Shown here piece after piece: positions 24,175 to 32,787 of a stretch of 57,341 nt of DNA. This DNA comes from Arthrobacter humicola. GTDB taxonomy: Bacteria > Actinomycetota > Actinomycetes > Actinomycetales > Micrococcaceae. Location: positions 1 to 57,341 of the forward strand of contig NZ_JAFKON010000016.1 of the NCBI RefSeq assembly GCF_022803015.1, written 5' to 3'. The position numbers and the translations under genes are program-made. The number at the start of each line of letters is the position of its first letter. The first letter of the stretch is position 1. The notes under the pieces were generated by a model. That model was not told the DNA's origin and made no database searches. It saw nothing but the letters and a program-made list of their open reading frames with translations.

Positions 24175-24376
24175 AACTGGCCTTAGCGATAGGCAGGGCC
24201 TCCTGGCCAGAGATGCTGTCGAAGTCGATGGTCTTTAGGAAGTCGATCACCAAGCGAGCAACAACATCGCTCTTGGAGTCGCCGGTAATGTCCGAGAAAG
24301 CTTGCAGCTTCTGGGCATCAGCAGCCTGCATCCGCACGGTGATGTTCCGGCGGTCTCCCTTGAAGGGCTGTGGCAT
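24173..24376 (-). CDS. CopG-like ribbon-helix-helix repressor
   Basis: A 67-residue protein starting at ATG 24376 after gaatgagga. It reads M-P-Q-P-F-K-G-D-R-R-N-I-T-V-R-M, then two helices ending V-V-A-R-L-V-I-D-F-L: a ribbon-helix-helix with the strand N-I-T-V-R-M. Located directly upstream of the rep leader and antisense RNA on the same strand as rep, it is placed like CopG of pMV158, which represses the cop-rep promoter. A perfect dyad 20 bases upstream of its start is the likely operator. Function is inferred from fold and position. Confidence 0.65.
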   Translation of the reverse strand: MPQPFKGDRRNITVRMQAADAQKLQAFSDITGDSKSDVVARLVIDFLKTIDFDSISGQEALPIAKAS

Positions 24377-24396
24377 GGCGTCCTCATTCCTTGGTT

Positions 24397-24419
24397 TTCC
24401 ATGGACATTCTCCATGGAA
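24397..24419. promoter_or_regulatory. Perfect dyad, candidate CopG-like operator
   Basis: TTCCATGGA (24397-24405), cattc, TCCATGGAA (24411-24419): perfect 9-bp arms centred 32 bases upstream of the ribbon-helix-helix gene, where its promoter should be. A symmetric site of this size fits a small dimeric repressor and autoregulation. Confidence 0.6.
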
Positions 24420-24616
24420 CCGGAATCAGGTTCCCTTAAGTGGGATGTCGCTGCCGTGTCGCACCAATCTCCGGGCAGTCGTTCCCGCAGGTCGACCGCG
24501 CTATTCCCGTGCGGGCCAGGGTCCGCGACTGGGGTGCAAGACATTGATGGCGACATGGTTCCAATATGCCACAAAATCAAGAAATTTTAGTTATGGATCA
24601 AACTGCCGCCCCGAGA

Positions 24617-24925
24617 CTAGCGCTTCCAGGCCCGCCGAACGATGGCTTCGACCTCGGCAGCATCGGCCGAGGAGCCGCCGCCGGCGTTCAAGGCGCCACG
24701 GAATAGGTTTCTGGTTGCCAGGAGTGATCGGAAGTACTGTCCGCGACGGTCGATTCGTCGAGCCTGCACGCCAAGGAACTTAGCTGCCTCCCGTCGATTC
24801 ATCCCGGAGACGATGCAGATTTTCACCGCTTCGAAGATGACCCTGTAGGCGGCCTCGTTTTCCTTGTGGACCTTGGCGAGGACGCGTTTGACGGCTAGTT
24901 GGGCGTCTTGCGGCGTGGCATTCAT
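24617..24925 (-). CDS. Hypothetical helical protein
   Basis: A 102-residue basic, alpha-helical protein from ATG 24925 (aggctgcc upstream). Residues 42-62 (M-N-R-R-E-A-A-K-F-L-G-V-Q-A-R-R-I-D-R-R) look like a helix-turn-helix without clear recognition-helix residues. The C-terminus has E-A-I-V-R-R-A-W-K-R. It follows the membrane protein gene by 12 bases on the same strand, so it belongs to that operon. Possibly a small regulator; not recognised. Confidence 0.5.
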   Translation of the reverse strand: MNATPQDAQLAVKRVLAKVHKENEAAYRVIFEAVKICIVSGMNRREAAKFLGVQARRIDRRGQYFRSLLATRNLFRGALNAGGGSSADAAEVEAIVRRAWKR

Positions 24926-24937
24926 GAGGCAGCCTTT

Positions 24938-25702
24938 CTAGTCGATCGAGAGAGCCGAGCGAAGCTCGGTCTGCGGCGTGCGGTTCTTCCGGGCATAGGC
25001 GAAGAGTGCCAGGCCTATCACCACGAAGGCCGTGGAGACATAGGAAACAATCATGAAGAGGTAGGTAACGTCGCCAGTCGCGCCCAATTCGACCGGATAG
25101 GTGAAGGCGCGCATCAGTGACAGCGCAAAGCCGGCGGCAATAAGCCCAGACGCGAGCCGGCCGACACGGAGCGGATTCTTGCGTGAGTCCTTGTAGGCGG
25201 GCCTGATGAGCGGGAAAACGATGTAGGCGACGTAGGCCAGCACGAGCCACGTATTCAGGCGCACACTCGGCTGCGAAGCGTAATCCAGCAGCTGCGGTGA
25301 CGGATTCGGGGCATCAGTCGCCAGAAGGGTCCCAAGCAGGGCTGTGGCAACGATTCCCAGCATGGCCGCCCCTGGCGCCCCGACAGTCCACCGGCGCGCA
25401 AGCGGTGATCCGTAGGCAACGCTGAGGTGTCCGCCCAGGAACGCGACGGCCACGAGGGCAAAGTATTTGGAGATCAGGTCGGTGCCATTGGTCAGCGGCA
25501 TGAGCAACTCAACGCCCATGTAGACCGGGGGCAGGAGCAGCAGATAGGCCAGCGTCAGGAATATGCCCGCCAGAGCGATGCTCCTGGCTTTCCCCTGCAG
25601 TGCGTGCTGGTGACCCAGCACCGGAGTATTGATGCGTTTAAATGTCAGGCTGCCCAGGAGAATGAGCATGAGACTTACCGGGACGACGGTGAGCGGGTTC
25701 AT
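24938..25702 (-). CDS. Seven-helix membrane protein
   Basis: A 254-residue integral membrane protein with seven hydrophobic segments (about residues 5-22, 40-62, 80-100, 111-130, 150-168, 184-203, 210-236). The short polar loops and the order regulator gene then membrane gene resemble the actinobacterial MAB_1171c-type pair (helix-turn-helix protein plus putative transporter), but I see no decisive motif. The ATG start overlaps the regulator stop (25699-25702), so the two proteins are made together. No substrate can be named. Confidence 0.6.
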   Translation of the reverse strand: MNPLTVVPVSLMLILLGSLTFKRINTPVLGHQHALQGKARSIALAGIFLTLAYLLLLPPVYMGVELLMPLTNGTDLISKYFALVAVAFLGGHLSVAYGSPLARRWTVGAPGAAMLGIVATALLGTLLATDAPNPSPQLLDYASQPSVRLNTWLVLAYVAYIVFPLIRPAYKDSRKNPLRVGRLASGLIAAGFALSLMRAFTYPVELGATGDVTYLFMIVSYVSTAFVVIGLALFAYARKNRTPQTELRSALSID

Positions 25703-26442
25703 CCCAGGAGTTCCGTCATTTTCTCCGCGTATTCGCGGGCTTCCTTCCGCTGCTTGACGCGCCTCTGCAAGAGATGAATACGGGCGGAAATGGCCTCCAC
25801 TAAGGCATCATCGGGAACTTCAAGCAGCTCGTCCTCGCGCGCCCGGATCTGCCACCCTCCCTCAGTCGGCGTGATCAGTTCAGTGACCACAAGGCCGGTT
25901 GCGAACGAGCCTCCACCGGCCCGAGACGCCGCAATCGCCAAATGGGGATTCAACTTATTTTCAGTGAGCTGTGTGGCGATATAGGTGAGCGCCATGCCCG
26001 TTTCCTCGGACATCCTCTGACGGATGTCCCCCGGGTCGATGGCATCGATCCAGGCCCGAACAGAGCCGTCATGAGGGAACGCAATGAGGTCGATTCCCTT
26101 GCGCATCTCACGGGGAAAGTGCTTTTGAGAGGTACGGAACTGCAGCTCGGCCATGAGATCAGCGTGATGGATCTGACTCAAAATCTCTGCCGAAGAGGGC
26201 TCTATGGGCCGGGACTGAATGGTCCGGTACGGACTGAATACGCTGAGCGCATCGATGACGTTCGTGCCGGTAGCCCTTGCAACGGCAATCACCGTGGACT
26301 CGGCGACATTTCCACGCCTGAGCTGATTATTCAGGGTGCCTCGATTTATACCGGTCAGCGTGCTCAATGCAGTAGGTGACGGGCTGAGGGCGCTCCCCTC
26401 CAACCACTCCCTAAATTCGGGGGCTGAGACAGGCACGGACAC
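25699..26442 (-). CDS. Helix-turn-helix regulator with C-terminal sensor-like part
   Basis: A 247-residue protein. Residues 24-62 (A-L-S-T-L-T-G-I-N-R-G-T-L-N-N-Q-L-R-R-G-N, then V-I-A-V-A-R-A-T-G-T-N) form an XRE-like helix-turn-helix. The rest is a mixed region with no signature, including A-F-P-H-D-G-S-V-R-A-W-I-D-A-I-D and a C-terminal basic coiled helix. It is transcribed divergently from the conjugation operon (146-188 bases apart), so besides its own operon it could repress transfer genes. Confidence 0.6.
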   Translation of the reverse strand: MSVPVSAPEFREWLEGSALSPSPTALSTLTGINRGTLNNQLRRGNVAESTVIAVARATGTNVIDALSVFSPYRTIQSRPIEPSSAEILSQIHHADLMAELQFRTSQKHFPREMRKGIDLIAFPHDGSVRAWIDAIDPGDIRQRMSEETGMALTYIATQLTENKLNPHLAIAASRAGGGSFATGLVVTELITPTEGGWQIRAREDELLEVPDDALVEAISARIHLLQRRVKQRKEAREYAEKMTELLG

Positions 26443-26629
26443 TCCTTAGACAAAGGGCATAGACAAGCACGGGCGATCAATACCTGCTAGGGTTGAACCA
26501 ATAATTAAACTATCTGCGATAGATCAAAACTTGGTTGAATCCATCGTATCTTCTGCACCGAGTTTAGCCGGGGCCCACCTACGAGACATGACCGCTAGGC
26601 AACACAGCACAGAAGCACAGGGGGAAGCC

Positions 26630-27712
26630 GTGAAGCCGTCCAAGATGCTCAGCACCGGAGCCGTCCTCGCGGCACCCGTGATGTTTCTCGGCCTGGTCTT
26701 CTTCATGCTCCTGCTGCTGACCCCCGCGAAACCCCCCGCTGCCGACTGTGGTCCTGCCGTTTCCGTCGTCATCGACGGCAACACCAAGGTTGAGGGCTAC
26801 ACCCAGGAACAGCTGAAAAATGCCGCCGCCATCATGGGCGCCGGCAAGGCACTGAACTTATCCGCAAACGGTCAGATGATCAGCGTTATGGTGGCCCTGG
26901 GCGAGTCGGGCCTGCGGGTGCTGGATGCCGGCGACGGTGCCGGCCCGGACTCACGCGGGTTGTTCCAGCAGCGCGACAACGGTGCGTGGGGCTCCTACAC
27001 AGACCGCATGAACCCCACCATCAGCGCGACGAACTTCATCAAGGCCCTGCAGGCCGTGGCCGGCTGGGAGCTGTTGGAACCGACCGTTGCCGGTAACAAG
27101 GTCCAGCGCAACGCCGACCCGTATCACTACCGGAAGTACTGGCCCGAGGCCGTCAAACTCGTTCAGGCGCTCTCGAACTCAAGGTTCTCCCTGCCGGGTA
27201 GCGACTGCGCCACCCCGGGACAGTCCGGGGCGGGGGATGACTACCCGTGGAAGAACTCCCCGACTTGGTTGCAGGCCGGAGCGAACACAGCCAGCACGTC
27301 ACCGCTGGGCATGTACTACCGCGAGTGTGTGGACTTCGCCCTGTGGCGGGTGAACCAGCAGATGGGTTCAACCAGCGCACCGTTCAAGGTCCTCAACGGC
27401 ACGTTCCGCCCGGACGGGCAGCAGCTGGGTTCCGCAGTGACGTGGAAGGCCGGCTGGGACGCCAAGGGCTGGCCCACTGGCAACACACCCCGGGTCGGTG
27501 CCGTTGTTTGGTACGCCCCCGGTGCCGGGGGAGCGGACCCGAATTTCGGCCACGTCGCGGTGGTCAAGGAAGTCAAGGACAACGGCACCTACGTCGAAGA
27601 GGGCTACAACGGCAACCCTGCCCCGGCGGACCACAGCTACTACACCCGGACCGTGAACAACGAAGCGCCCAGCGCGTTCCTGTACCTGCCCACCCAAGAG
27701 GAGAAGACGTGA
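26630..27712 (+). CDS. Conjugation cell-wall hydrolase (lytic transglycosylase-like plus CHAP)
   Basis: First gene of the transfer operon, about 360 residues. GTG 26630 is favoured by AGGGGGA six bases upstream; ATG 26588 is the alternative. One N-terminal membrane anchor (V-M-F-L-G-L-V-F-F-M-L-L-L-L). Residues 85-180 resemble a lysozyme/transglycosylase fold with A-L-G-E-S-G-L (putative catalytic Glu ~90), G-L-F-Q-Q-R and N-A-D-P-Y-H-Y. The C-terminal CHAP domain has Y-R-E-C-V-D-F (Cys ~233), G-H-V-A-V-V (His ~306) and E-E-G-Y-N. Such VirB1-like enzymes open peptidoglycan for the type IV channel. Confidence 0.85.
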   Translation: MKPSKMLSTGAVLAAPVMFLGLVFFMLLLLTPAKPPAADCGPAVSVVIDGNTKVEGYTQEQLKNAAAIMGAGKALNLSANGQMISVMVALGESGLRVLDAGDGAGPDSRGLFQQRDNGAWGSYTDRMNPTISATNFIKALQAVAGWELLEPTVAGNKVQRNADPYHYRKYWPEAVKLVQALSNSRFSLPGSDCATPGQSGAGDDYPWKNSPTWLQAGANTASTSPLGMYYRECVDFALWRVNQQMGSTSAPFKVLNGTFRPDGQQLGSAVTWKAGWDAKGWPTGNTPRVGAVVWYAPGAGGADPNFGHVAVVKEVKDNGTYVEEGYNGNPAPADHSYYTRTVNNEAPSAFLYLPTQEEKT

Positions 27713-28218
27713 AAAAGCCCCTGACCCTGCTCGCCGTGGCGCTGCTCTGCGTGTCCTGCGCACCGGCGGCGAACACGACGCCGGCGGCATCAACCAGCCA
27801 GCCCACGGCGTCCGCGCCCGTCTCACTGAGCGCCAACAGCGGACCCCAGGCGCCCGGGGGCACGATCCCGGCCACGATCGGCATCAGCTGGGATCAGGCC
27901 AGCAAGGACCAGGCCATGGACGTCGCAGAGAACGCCATGACGGAATTCGCCCGCCCCACCCTGGAGGAAAAGCAGTGGGCCAATGACCTCGCCCGGTGGC
28001 TGACCCCGCAGGCCACCGCCGACTACTCGGCCGTGGACCCGGCCAACATCCCGGCCAGCCGCGTCACCGGCCCCGCCACGTTGAGCGTCGATGAAGCCAA
28101 CGGCTTCGGCGTCATGGCAGCGGTCCCCACCAACGCCGGGACCTACACGGTCCAGCTGCTCCGCACCGGCAAAGACGCCCCGTGGAAGGTCAACCGCCTC
28201 ACCCCGCCCTCGTCCTAA
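27709..28218 (+). CDS. Conjugation-operon lipoprotein
   Basis: A 169-residue lipoprotein. GTG 27709 overlaps the previous stop (gtga) and follows aagaggagaag. Signal peptide V-K-K-P-L-T-L-L-A-V-A-L-L-C-V-S-C with a lipobox ending in Cys at about residue 17, then an A/T/S/P-rich linker and a globular part with W-A-N-D-L-A-R-W-L-T-P-Q. The globular part is the length and pattern expected of small NTF2-like channel components. Probably anchored outside the membrane as a part of the transfer apparatus. Confidence 0.75.
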   Translation: MKKPLTLLAVALLCVSCAPAANTTPAASTSQPTASAPVSLSANSGPQAPGGTIPATIGISWDQASKDQAMDVAENAMTEFARPTLEEKQWANDLARWLTPQATADYSAVDPANIPASRVTGPATLSVDEANGFGVMAAVPTNAGTYTVQLLRTGKDAPWKVNRLTPPSS

Positions 28219-28259
28219 ACGCCGCACCCCCCCATCCCACCCACGTAAGGAAGAAGCTC

Positions 28260-29741
28260 ATGGGTACAACACCAACCGAGGTCATGGCCTTTCCCAACAT
28301 CCGGGCCATCGTCCGCGACAACGGCACCGCCGAGGTCGTCGTCGCCGGCAACTCCCGCATCGTCCCCGCCGGAAACTCCGTACAGGAACTCCGCAACAAC
28401 GCCCTGGCCCTCATCGTCGGCGAAGCGCAGACCCTCCAGCGCCCCGTCCGGGTCCGCATCGAAGACCCCGAAGGCCACGGCGAACTCATCGTCCACCCGG
28501 ACAACAAGATCGAATCCGTCTCCTACGAGCCCACTCCGGCCCGCCGCCGAGCAGAAGTCCCCGAAACCGCACCCGCGACCGTAGCGCCGGCCGTCATTGA
28601 TACCGTCCCCGCACCCGCACCGGAGCCCGTCGCCACTCCAGCAGAGTCCGCGCCACTTCCTGCCCCTGCAGCACCGGTGGACACCCAGCCGTGGCCACCC
28701 GCCCCCGTCGCAGCCGATACCGTTCCGGCGCCGGCCAACCCGGAACCGCAGACGGCCGCCGCCGCTACTGAGGAAGCGGCGCCGACGCGGCGCAGCTTGA
28801 AGGAAACCTCGTTCCTGGTCAGCGCCCCGGTCCTGGAACCTGCCACCCAGGGCTGGCGCGGAACACTCACCCGTCTGGGACTCCGAATGGACCCCTCCGA
28901 GGAAGAACTCACCGAGCGCGAGGACATTCGCACGGTCAGCCAGCACTGGCCCGGCCCCCGCACGATCGCGGTGGTGAACCGCAAGGGCGGGGCGAACAAG
29001 ACCCCCACCGTGGTCATGCTCTCGGCCATCCTCGCCCGCTACAGCGGCGCCGCCACCGTCGCGTGGGACAACAACGAATCCCAAGGCACCCTCGGGTGGC
29101 GGACAGAAAAGGGCTCCCACGACCGCAGCGTCCTGGACCTGATCGACGCCTCCACCGAACTGCTCTCCCCGTCAACGAACGCCGCCGAGATCGCCAAGTT
29201 CGTCCACCACCAGACCGCCGACAAATTCGACGTCCTGCGCTCGGATGAAAACGAGGAAGGCGACCACGAAGTCACCGCCAAAGAAGTCGACATCGCCCAC
29301 CAGGTCCTCACCCGCTACTACCGGCTCGTGGTCATGGACTCCGGCAACACCGCCCGGGCAGCGAACTGGCGGCGGATGATCGACCACACCAACCAGCTCG
29401 TCGTCCCCGTGACCGCCATCGAGGACCGCGCCGAAGCCGCCCGGCTGACCCTGCAGACCCTGGAATCCCGCGGCGGGCACGACGCGGAACTGGCCCGCAA
29501 TGCCGTCGTGATCGTCTCGGAATCCACCGACGCCAAGCGCAGCATGAGCGGGGAGGCCCTGAAGCGGGCCAAGGACGAAGCCCAGCGGATCGCGGACGGC
29601 TTCGCCCCGTTCGTCCGCGCCGTTGTCCGGATTCCCTACGACCCGGCCCTGGTCAACGGACCCATCCGCTATGAAGCCCTCCAGCCCGCCACCCAGCGGG
29701 CATGGCTGACGGCCGCGGCCGCCGTCGCCGCCGGCTTCTAA
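28260..29741 (+). CDS. ParA/MinD-like ATPase of the transfer operon
   Basis: A 493-residue protein from ATG 28260 (taaggaagaag upstream). An N-terminal domain (1-90) is followed by a long A/P/E-rich linker (90-180) and a C-terminal ATPase with a deviant Walker A N-R-K-G-G-A-N-K-T-P-T near residue 243 and L-V-V-M-D-S-G-N-T at about 358. This is not the segregation ParA; related ATPases are common in actinobacterial transfer operons and may place the channel or tether DNA. The aspartate expected after the second strand is replaced (A-W-D-N-N-E), worth noting. Confidence 0.75.
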   Translation: MGTTPTEVMAFPNIRAIVRDNGTAEVVVAGNSRIVPAGNSVQELRNNALALIVGEAQTLQRPVRVRIEDPEGHGELIVHPDNKIESVSYEPTPARRRAEVPETAPATVAPAVIDTVPAPAPEPVATPAESAPLPAPAAPVDTQPWPPAPVAADTVPAPANPEPQTAAAATEEAAPTRRSLKETSFLVSAPVLEPATQGWRGTLTRLGLRMDPSEEELTEREDIRTVSQHWPGPRTIAVVNRKGGANKTPTVVMLSAILARYSGAATVAWDNNESQGTLGWRTEKGSHDRSVLDLIDASTELLSPSTNAAEIAKFVHHQTADKFDVLRSDENEEGDHEVTAKEVDIAHQVLTRYYRLVVMDSGNTARAANWRRMIDHTNQLVVPVTAIEDRAEAARLTLQTLESRGGHDAELARNAVVIVSESTDAKRSMSGEALKRAKDEAQRIADGFAPFVRAVVRIPYDPALVNGPIRYEALQPATQRAWLTAAAAVAAGF

Positions 29742-29775
29742 CCCACCCACCACCGGACTCTGAAAGGAGGCAACC

Positions 29776-30453
29776 ATGCAACAGTCCCTGAACCCCTGGA
29801 TCACCCACCCGGCTCCGCCCGACGGCGCGGACACCGCAGCGCCGGAAGCCCACGTGCCGCCGGAGGCCGTGATCAGTGCACCACTGCGCGGAATGGTTGA
29901 ACCGGACGCCGCAGACCGCCTGGCCCGCCGCACCGTCTCCGGCTCTGCAGCGCTGTGGGTCACCGGCGCCCACGGTGGATCCGGCGAAAGCCGCATCGCT
30001 GACTTGATCGACGGGGCACGGGTCACCGGCGCCCATGGGGGATCCGGTGAAAGCCGCATCGCTGATCTGATCGGCGGGGCACGGGCGACCGGTCACTGCT
30101 GGCCTGTCCTCCAGGACGGCAGTAGGCCCCGGGTGCTGCTGGTCTGCCGTGCAGACATCCGGGGCCTGACAGCGGCACAGAGCGCCCTGATGCAGTGGGC
30201 ATCAGGCGCGGCACCGGACCTTGATCTGCTCGGCCTCGCCATTCTCGCGGACGCACCGGGGAAGACTCCCAAAGCCCTTCGGGACTTCGGCGCCATCGTC
30301 GGCGGGGGAGCCCCTCGATCCTGGACCCTGCCCTGGGTCGAGGCCTGGCGACACGGAGACTCCACCACCGCGCCGCCGGCCCGTGAATTTCAACGCTTCA
30401 TCACTGACTTAGCCGCCCTGGCTACCACCACCTCACCCGGCACCACGAACTGA
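29776..30453 (+). CDS. DUF6668 protein with internal tandem duplication
   Basis: A 225-residue protein beginning at ATG 29776 with gaaaggagg seven bases upstream. DUF6668 features are present: W-V-T-G-A-H-G-G-S-G-E-S (P-loop-like), V-L-L-V-C-R-A, L-A-I-L-A-D-A-P-G-K and the P-R-S-W-T-L-P-W-V-E-A-W-R motif. The 21-residue segment V-T-G-A-H-G-G-S-G-E-S...A-R occurs twice in direct succession, so the P-loop-like glycine motif is duplicated. DUF6668 lies between ParA-like and pilin genes in related transfer operons; role unknown. Confidence 0.75.
   Translation: MQQSLNPWITHPAPPDGADTAAPEAHVPPEAVISAPLRGMVEPDAADRLARRTVSGSAALWVTGAHGGSGESRIADLIDGARVTGAHGGSGESRIADLIGGARATGHCWPVLQDGSRPRVLLVCRADIRGLTAAQSALMQWASGAAPDLDLLGLAILADAPGKTPKALRDFGAIVGGGAPRSWTLPWVEAWRHGDSTTAPPAREFQRFITDLAALATTTSPGTTN
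29959..30084 (+). repeat. 63-bp in-frame tandem duplication
   Basis: Positions 29959-30021 and 30022-30084 are near-identical (five or so differences) and together encode two copies of V-T-G-A-H-G-G-S-G-E-S-R-I-A-D-L-I with one changed residue (D/G). The silent differences show that the duplication is not brand new. Confidence 0.85.
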
Positions 30454-30464
30454 AAGGTCTCACC

Positions 30465-30734
30465 ATGAACTCCTTCTCCGTACTTGCAACAAGCGTCATC
30501 CCCAACCCCACCCCGGTTGTCCCGGCACAGGCAGGTGGCCTGCTCACGATCCTGAATTGGGCCTCCGGCATTGGTCTGGTCCTCGGCGTCCTGGGCGTGA
30601 TCATCGTCGGCATCGGCATGGTCATCCAGCTCCAGCGCGGCGAGGGCGCCCAGGCCATCGGCAAGCTCGGCTGGGTCCTGATGGGCTGCATCATCATCAC
30701 CGGCGCCTCCGGCATCGTCCGCGCCTTCGTCTAA
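30465..30734 (+). CDS. VirB2/pilin-like small membrane protein
   Basis: An 89-residue protein from ATG 30465 (tgaaaggtctcacc upstream). After a P-rich N-terminal part come two hydrophobic helices (about 26-52 and 64-85) separated by the short basic loop Q-L-Q-R-G-E-G-A-Q-A-I-G-K. The size, two-helix hairpin and place just before the VirB8- and VirB6-like genes are those of VirB2/TrbC-type subunits. Sequence alone cannot show whether it makes a pilus; gram-positive systems usually do not. Confidence 0.65.
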   Translation: MNSFSVLATSVIPNPTPVVPAQAGGLLTILNWASGIGLVLGVLGVIIVGIGMVIQLQRGEGAQAIGKLGWVLMGCIIITGASGIVRAFV

Positions 30735-30761
30735 ACCAGCACCAACAACGGGAGGTTCACC

Positions 30762-31517
30762 ATGAGCCAGTCGACAGAGAGCACCACCGAAAGCAATCCG
30801 TTCACCAAACCCGGTTTCATCATTGCTGCCGCGCTGGTGGTCGCGCTGATTGCAGCAGCCGTCGTCATCTTCCTGCTCCCCAAAGGACAGGACACCGCCC
30901 AGCCAGCGCCAGGAACAGCAGCCGCCAACCCGGCCACAGCCAGCCCCAGTGCCACGGCAGATGCAGGCAAGAGCGTCTGCGGTCTGCCCTCAGGCACGGA
31001 AACGGCTTTGGGAACTGCGCCGAAGTCCAAGTGGGAGCTAATCGGAAAAATGGCCGCACCCACGGATCCCAAGACCTTCGGTCCGGGCCTGACGGACGAG
31101 AGCGGATTCCGGTCCTGCTTTGCGCACTCCCCAACGGGTGCCCTTTACGCGGCAATGAATGCAGCTGCGCTGGGCTCGTCAGGTGCGGCCGAGCTTGAGA
31201 TGAAGCTCGCTGACAAATTGCTCGTGCCCGGCGCTGGACGCGACGCTGCCATGCGAGAAACAAAAGCAGGCACCAATTCCTCCGGGAGCAACACCACCAT
31301 CCAGGTTCAAGGATTTCTCATCAAGTCCTACACCGCTGCTGAAGCCAACGTTGATCTGGCCTTCAAAACAGACACCGGAGCCCTCGGCCACTCAACGTTG
31401 TCCATGCGATGGATGGACGGAGACTGGAAAGTGAAACCGACAGACGACGGAGTCACTTTCAGTACCGTGTCACAGCTCAGGGATCTGAGCGGCTTTATCC
31501 CCTGGGCCGGCATCTGA
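30762..31517 (+). CDS. VirB8-like channel protein
   Basis: A 251-residue bitopic membrane protein (helix at about 21-45, then an A/P/T-rich linker). The extracytoplasmic domain from residue ~72 reads C-G-L-P-S-G, W-E-L-I-G-K-M-A-A-P, T-F-G-P, R-S-C-F-A-H-S-P-T-G-A-L-Y-A-A, and ends S-M-R-W-M-D-G-D-W-K-V...G-F-I-P-W-A-G. This W/NTF2-like layout is used by VirB8/TcpC-type proteins, which scaffold the channel. The same domain is found in the protein at 39020. The start ATG 30762 follows acgggaggttcacc. Confidence 0.7.
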   Translation: MSQSTESTTESNPFTKPGFIIAAALVVALIAAAVVIFLLPKGQDTAQPAPGTAAANPATASPSATADAGKSVCGLPSGTETALGTAPKSKWELIGKMAAPTDPKTFGPGLTDESGFRSCFAHSPTGALYAAMNAAALGSSGAAELEMKLADKLLVPGAGRDAAMRETKAGTNSSGSNTTIQVQGFLIKSYTAAEANVDLAFKTDTGALGHSTLSMRWMDGDWKVKPTDDGVTFSTVSQLRDLSGFIPWAGI

Positions 31518-31518
31518 C

Positions 31519-32787
31519 ATGGCCGAATGCAAATGGGGAGACATAGGTTGTGGATTCGGGAACGCACTCGCGGACCTGACTGACGACGCCATGGGCAATA
31601 TGGCGAAGGCCATCATGGAGGGCATGAGCCAGATGGTGACGACTCTGTCGACTTTCTGGGTGTCCATGCCCACGGTGAATCTGGCCAGCTCTGACGGTGC
31701 GACGCCGAGTCCCGTCGTCTCCGTGGTGAACAGCGAATTGATGGTCTGGACTCTGACCCTGGCGGTCCTCGCTGTCATTCTCGGTGGCATACGGATGATC
31801 TGGGAACAACGCGGAGCACCGCTGAAGGATCTGCTTCGGTCCCTGATCACGCTGGGTTTGGTCACGGGCCTTGGTCTGGGGGTCATCTCGATCCTGGTGA
31901 TCGCCGCGGATGCTTTCTCGGCCGAGATCATCAAACGGTCCACGGACGGCAAGGGCTTTGCCGAGTCGATGAAAATTCTCGTGCTGGCAAATCAATCGGG
32001 TGTCGGGGTGTTTATCCTCATCATCTTGGGATTGATCGGGCTGATTGCCTCCCTGGTCCAGATCGTTTTAATGGTGGTCCGCAGCGGAATGCTGGTGATC
32101 CTGGCGGGCATCCTTCCCACCACCGCGGCCTTCACCAACACCGAGATGGGGAGGCAGTGGTTCCAGAAAGCAGTTGGCTGGACTATCGCGTTCATCCTCT
32201 ACAAACCTGCGGCAGCCATTGTCTACTCGGTCGCATTCCTGCTCATGGGTAGTAACAGCGGCAAGGATTCGTTGATCACTTCCATAACGGGCTTCACGTT
32301 GATGATCGTCGCGCTGTTCGCTTTGCCGGCGCTGATGCGTTTCGTGACACCGATGGTCGGTGCGGTCACGTCCGGCGGGGGAGCAGGAGCAGGAGCTGCT
32401 GTGGGGGCCATGGCCACAGGCGCCGTCTCCATGGGCCGCAGCGGGAGCGGTAAGGGCAATGCCGCTCCGACACCGGCCAGTACACAAACCAACCAGTCAG
32501 GCGCGTCCCCGAAGGGCAGCACCGGAACAACCGGACCCAGAGGGAATGGCGGCCATCCGACACCCGGGGCGTCCGGTCCGGGCGGGGCCACCAGCGCCGC
32601 CACAGCCGGCGCGTCAGGCACCACCGCTGCAGCAGGCAGCGCAGGCGCCGCCTCGGGTGCGGCGAAGGCCGCCGGCCCGGTCGGCATGGCCGTAGCCGTA
32701 GGAGCACAAGCAGCGTCCAGGGTTTCCCAGGCCGCACAACAGACCGCGCAGGATTCAACCGGGGAGGGCCCCAGTGGCAGCAATTAA
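31519..32787 (+). CDS. VirB6/TrbL-like polytopic channel protein
   Basis: A 422-residue protein starting at ATG 31519, one base after the previous stop. The first ~280 residues have about six or seven hydrophobic segments (for example 72-92, 116-138, 155-180, 185-203, 228-245, 255-275). The last ~140 residues are a low-complexity G/A/S/T/P-rich cytoplasmic tail, typical of actinobacterial VirB6/TrbL-like proteins. It likely forms the inner-membrane base of the channel. Overlaps the next gene by 14 bases. Confidence 0.75.
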   Translation: MAECKWGDIGCGFGNALADLTDDAMGNMAKAIMEGMSQMVTTLSTFWVSMPTVNLASSDGATPSPVVSVVNSELMVWTLTLAVLAVILGGIRMIWEQRGAPLKDLLRSLITLGLVTGLGLGVISILVIAADAFSAEIIKRSTDGKGFAESMKILVLANQSGVGVFILIILGLIGLIASLVQIVLMVVRSGMLVILAGILPTTAAFTNTEMGRQWFQKAVGWTIAFILYKPAAAIVYSVAFLLMGSNSGKDSLITSITGFTLMIVALFALPALMRFVTPMVGAVTSGGGAGAGAAVGAMATGAVSMGRSGSGKGNAAPTPASTQTNQSGASPKGSTGTTGPRGNGGHPTPGASGPGGATSAATAGASGTTAAAGSAGAASGAAKAAGPVGMAVAVGAQAASRVSQAAQQTAQDSTGEGPSGSN

